Source of the DNA: Chitinophagaceae bacterium
GTDB lineage: Bacteria > Bacteroidota > Bacteroidia > Chitinophagales > Chitinophagaceae
Assembly (NCBI GenBank): GCA_947472635.1
Contig: CANJDY010000122.1
Span: 1 to 8,066 of the forward strand
DNA length: 8,066 nucleotides
Direction of reading: 5' to 3'
Shown here: positions 6,172 to 8,066 of the stretch, in pieces
How the letters are laid out: each line of letters opens with the position of its first letter
Position numbering within the stretch: the stretch's first letter is position 1
Notes under the pieces: model-generated
Databases searched by the model: none
What the model was told of the DNA's origin: nothing
What the model saw: only the letters and a program-made list of their open reading frames with translations
Made by a program: the position numbers and the translations under genes

Positions 6172-7479
6172 ATGAAGACAAAGACAATACATAAGGATAA
6201 AGTAAACATTATAACCCTCGGGTGTAGTAAAAACATGGTGGATAGTGAGGTGCTTAGTGGTCAGTTAATTGCCAATGAGATTGAAGTAGTTCATGAAAGT
6301 GGCAAAAAAGACCATAATATAGTTATTATCAATACTTGTGGTTTTATTGAAAAAGCCAAGGAGGAAAGTGTAAATACGATCTTACAGCAAGTGGAGCTGA
6401 AACGTAGGGGTAAAATCGATAAAGTGTACGTTACAGGTTGTCTGAGCGAGCGGTATAAAAATAATTTGGAAGCTGAGATTCCAGAAGTGGATGCTTATTT
6501 TGGCACGATGGAGCTGCCGCTGATACTGAAACAATTTGAAGCTGATTATAAGGCCGATCTAATTGGGGAACGCTTGTTAAGCACTCCTCAACATTATGCC
6601 TATATGAAAATAAGTGAAGGATGCAATCGCACTTGTTCATTTTGTGCGATACCATTGATGCGTGGGCAACACGTAAGTAGAACGATTGAGTCCTTGGTGG
6701 ATGAGGCAAAGCGGTTGGTTGATAGAGGAGTGAAGGAAGTGATGCTAATAGCCCAAGAACTTACTTACTACGGACTAGATATTTATAAAAAAAGGGAATT
6801 ACCCAAACTATTGCATGCGTTGGCAGATGTAAAAGGGCTTGAATGGATTCGGTTACATTACGCGTATCCTTCTAAATTTCCACTTGAAATAATTGATGCA
6901 ATCAAAGAAAGAGATAATATTTGCAATTATCTGGATATGCCTTTACAGCACGCGGCTAATAATATGCTACAGCAGATGAAGCGCCAGATAACTCGTGAAG
7001 AGATGGAAGATTTGGTGGGGAATATTCGCAACCGAATTCCAAATATCTGTTTACGTACTACTTTAATCGCTGGCTTTCCTGGCGAAACAAGAGATGATGT
7101 AGAAGAATTAAAAACGTTTATTCAAAAAATGCGTTTCGATAGAGTCGGTATCTTTACGTATAGTCATGAAGAAGGCACTTCTGCTCATGATCTGGTGGAT
7201 GATGTGCCTCCAGCCGAAAAAGAAGAAAGGGCACAGGAAATTATGGAAGTGCAGCAGGAAATTAGCCTAGAAAAGAACCAAGAAAAACTGGGAAAGACGT
7301 TTAAGGTGATGGTTGATAAAAAGGAAGCCGGCCGCTATTTGGGCCGTACAGAATTTGATAGTGTGGAAGTTGATAACGAAGTGATTATTCAAAGTAATAA
7401 GAAACTTGTAATCGGCGAATTTGTAAACGTAAAAATTAATAAGGCATTTGATTATGATTTGGAGGGAACAATTGTTTAA
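6172..7479 (+). CDS. rimO: Ribosomal protein uS12 methylthiotransferase RimO
   Basis: A 435-residue radical-SAM enzyme that adds a methylthio group to the conserved Asp of ribosomal protein uS12. The N-terminal UPF0004 domain (about 10-125) carries the three Cys for one iron-sulfur cluster: Cys18 in TLGCSKNMVDSE, Cys56 in NTCGFIE and Cys90 in VTGCLSE. The radical-SAM motif CNRTCSFC has Cys151, Cys155 and Cys158. A C-terminal TRAM domain (about 370-435) starts near GKTFKVMVDKKEAGRYLGRT. TLGCSKNMVDSE and the short YLGRTEFDSVEVD in TRAM favour RimO over the tRNA-modifying relative MiaB. All six cluster Cys are intact and the length is normal. A consensus -7 box lies just before the ATG, so it probably has its own promoter. 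The 108-base gap to bshC contains another promoter candidate. Confidence 0.96.
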   Translation: MKTKTIHKDKVNIITLGCSKNMVDSEVLSGQLIANEIEVVHESGKKDHNIVIINTCGFIEKAKEESVNTILQQVELKRRGKIDKVYVTGCLSERYKNNLEAEIPEVDAYFGTMELPLILKQFEADYKADLIGERLLSTPQHYAYMKISEGCNRTCSFCAIPLMRGQHVSRTIESLVDEAKRLVDRGVKEVMLIAQELTYYGLDIYKKRELPKLLHALADVKGLEWIRLHYAYPSKFPLEIIDAIKERDNICNYLDMPLQHAANNMLQQMKRQITREEMEDLVGNIRNRIPNICLRTTLIAGFPGETRDDVEELKTFIQKMRFDRVGIFTYSHEEGTSAHDLVDDVPPAEKEERAQEIMEVQQEISLEKNQEKLGKTFKVMVDKKEAGRYLGRTEFDSVEVDNEVIIQSNKKLVIGEFVNVKINKAFDYDLEGTIV

Positions 7480-7501
7480 TTAAAAACTGGATAAAGGATA
7501 A

Positions 7502-7530
7502 TTGATAATTTTTTTGTGAAAATAGCTTTG
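7502..7530 (+). promoter_or_regulatory. Candidate promoter for bshC
   Basis: TTG (7502-7504) and TAGCTTTG (7523-7530) are separated by 18 bases. The -7 box matches TAnnTTTG at all fixed positions and the spacing is within the usual 17-23. A start near 7536 would give a leader of about 50 bases before the bshC ATG. The -7 box also forms the 5' arm and loop of a short hairpin (7522-7535). Confidence 0.55.
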
Positions 7531-7544
7531 GCTATATTGTTTTT
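7522..7544 (+). terminator. Possible weak terminator after rimO
   Basis: ATAGC (7522-7526) pairs with GCTAT (7531-7535) around loop TTTG, followed by ATTG and five T. The stem is only 5 bp with two G-C pairs, so it would be inefficient at best. It overlaps the -7 box of the bshC promoter candidate, so either reading may be incidental. Confidence 0.25.
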
Positions 7545-7587
7545 AGTGGTCTATTAAACCATAATATTTATTAACTCAGCAAAGCGA

Positions 7588-8066
7588 ATGGACTGTACGG
7601 CATCTTTTTTAACCTACGCACAAACGGGCTTTTTTTCCAGAACGGTATTGGATTATATTCAACCCTCACCTTCTATTCAACCTTTTTACAATCATCCAGT
7701 TTCTATTGAGGGAATGAAAGCGGCTATTGGCCAGCGTAAACAGTTTCCTACCAATCGGAAATTATTGGTGACCCTTTTACAAAAACAATACGAATCTGTT
7801 CATGTTAGCAAGTTAGTGGCTGATAATATCGAGTTATTAGAACTAGAAAATACCTTTTCTATTACCACCGCCCACCAACCCAATATTTTTACCGGCCCCC
7901 TTTATTTTATCTATAAAATTTTGCATGTTGCAAAACTTGCTGAACAATTGAAACTAGCTTTTCCTGAAAATAATTTTGTGCCTGTTTATTATATGGGCAG
8001 CGAGGATGCGGATCTGGACGAACTAGGACATATATTTCACCATGGAGAAAAGATAGCATGGGTAAC
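7588..8066 (+). CDS. bshC: Bacillithiol biosynthesis protein BshC, N-terminal part (3' end outside window)
   Basis: From ATG at 7588 the frame stays open to the window edge, giving 159 complete codons of a protein usually about 520-540 residues long. It begins MDCTASFLTYAQTGFFSRTV, a typical Bacteroidota BshC N-terminus. TAHQPNIFTGPLYFIYK (94-110) corresponds to the conserved TGHQxNxFTGPLYFIYK block, and VPVYYMGSEDADLDEL (131-146) to the PVxWMxxEDHDxxE block of the Rossmann-like core. BshC is assigned as the last enzyme of bacillithiol synthesis, joining cysteine to glucosaminyl-malate. The His of the EDHD motif is Ala here (EDAD), as is the Gly of the TGHQ motif. bshA and bshB are not in the window. 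It lies 108 bases after rimO with its own promoter candidate. No frameshift is visible in the part present. Confidence 0.92.
   Translation, partial: MDCTASFLTYAQTGFFSRTVLDYIQPSPSIQPFYNHPVSIEGMKAAIGQRKQFPTNRKLLVTLLQKQYESVHVSKLVADNIELLELENTFSITTAHQPNIFTGPLYFIYKILHVAKLAEQLKLAFPENNFVPVYYMGSEDADLDELGHIFHHGEKIAWV

Noticed and set aside
1..8066. CRISPR arrays, tRNA or rRNA genes, insertion sequences, phage or defence genes
   Set aside because: No spaced repeats, tRNA-like folds, transposase motifs or terminal inverted repeats were seen; nearly all of the window is filled by ordinary chromosomal genes.

Overview
This window reads as a chromosomal housekeeping segment of a member of the Bacteroidota, most likely Chitinophagaceae or a near relative. 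The basis is gene order (L28, L33, a DUF4295 protein, FtsY), a BshC with Bacteroidota-type motifs, the absence of well-placed Shine-Dalgarno sites, and TAnnTTTG-type -7 boxes ahead of rimO and bshC. The assignment rests on remembered family sequences, not on a search.

Layout. Bases 1-624 (+ strand) hold the end of rpmB, a complete rpmG of the zinc-free type, and a 56-residue DUF4295 protein (bL38), all ribosomal. A strong intrinsic terminator (654-685) closes this cluster. ftsY (775-1743) and a CvfB/YitL-type S1-domain RNA-binding protein (1843-2700) follow on the same strand. Bases 2784-3410 (- strand) encode an FMN-dependent pyridoxamine-phosphate-oxidase-like protein. It is divergent from a membrane-anchored alpha/beta hydrolase (3508-4506, +). 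Two more hydrolases lie on the - strand in probable operon order: an SGNH hydrolase (5931-5317), then an esterase-D-like alpha/beta hydrolase (5257-4535). rimO (6172-7479, +) follows, and the window ends inside bshC (7588 onward, +).

How the genes relate. rpmB, rpmG, DUF4295, rimO and perhaps the S1 protein concern ribosome structure, modification or RNA binding. ftsY supplies the signal-recognition-particle receptor for membrane targeting. bshC belongs to low-molecular-weight thiol (bacillithiol) synthesis. The central 2784-5958 block is a set of small flavin-binding and hydrolytic enzymes with unknown substrates and no clear common pathway.

I found no mobile element, CRISPR array, tRNA, rRNA, phage gene or defence system, and no persuasive new multi-gene system. 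The points worth a second look are small: a near-leaderless rimO promoter, a promoter/hairpin overlap ahead of bshC, a CUUG-tetraloop hairpin and AT-rich repeats between ribosomal protein genes, an L33 that has lost three of four zinc ligands, and a Trp-rich open stretch between the SGNH gene and rimO.
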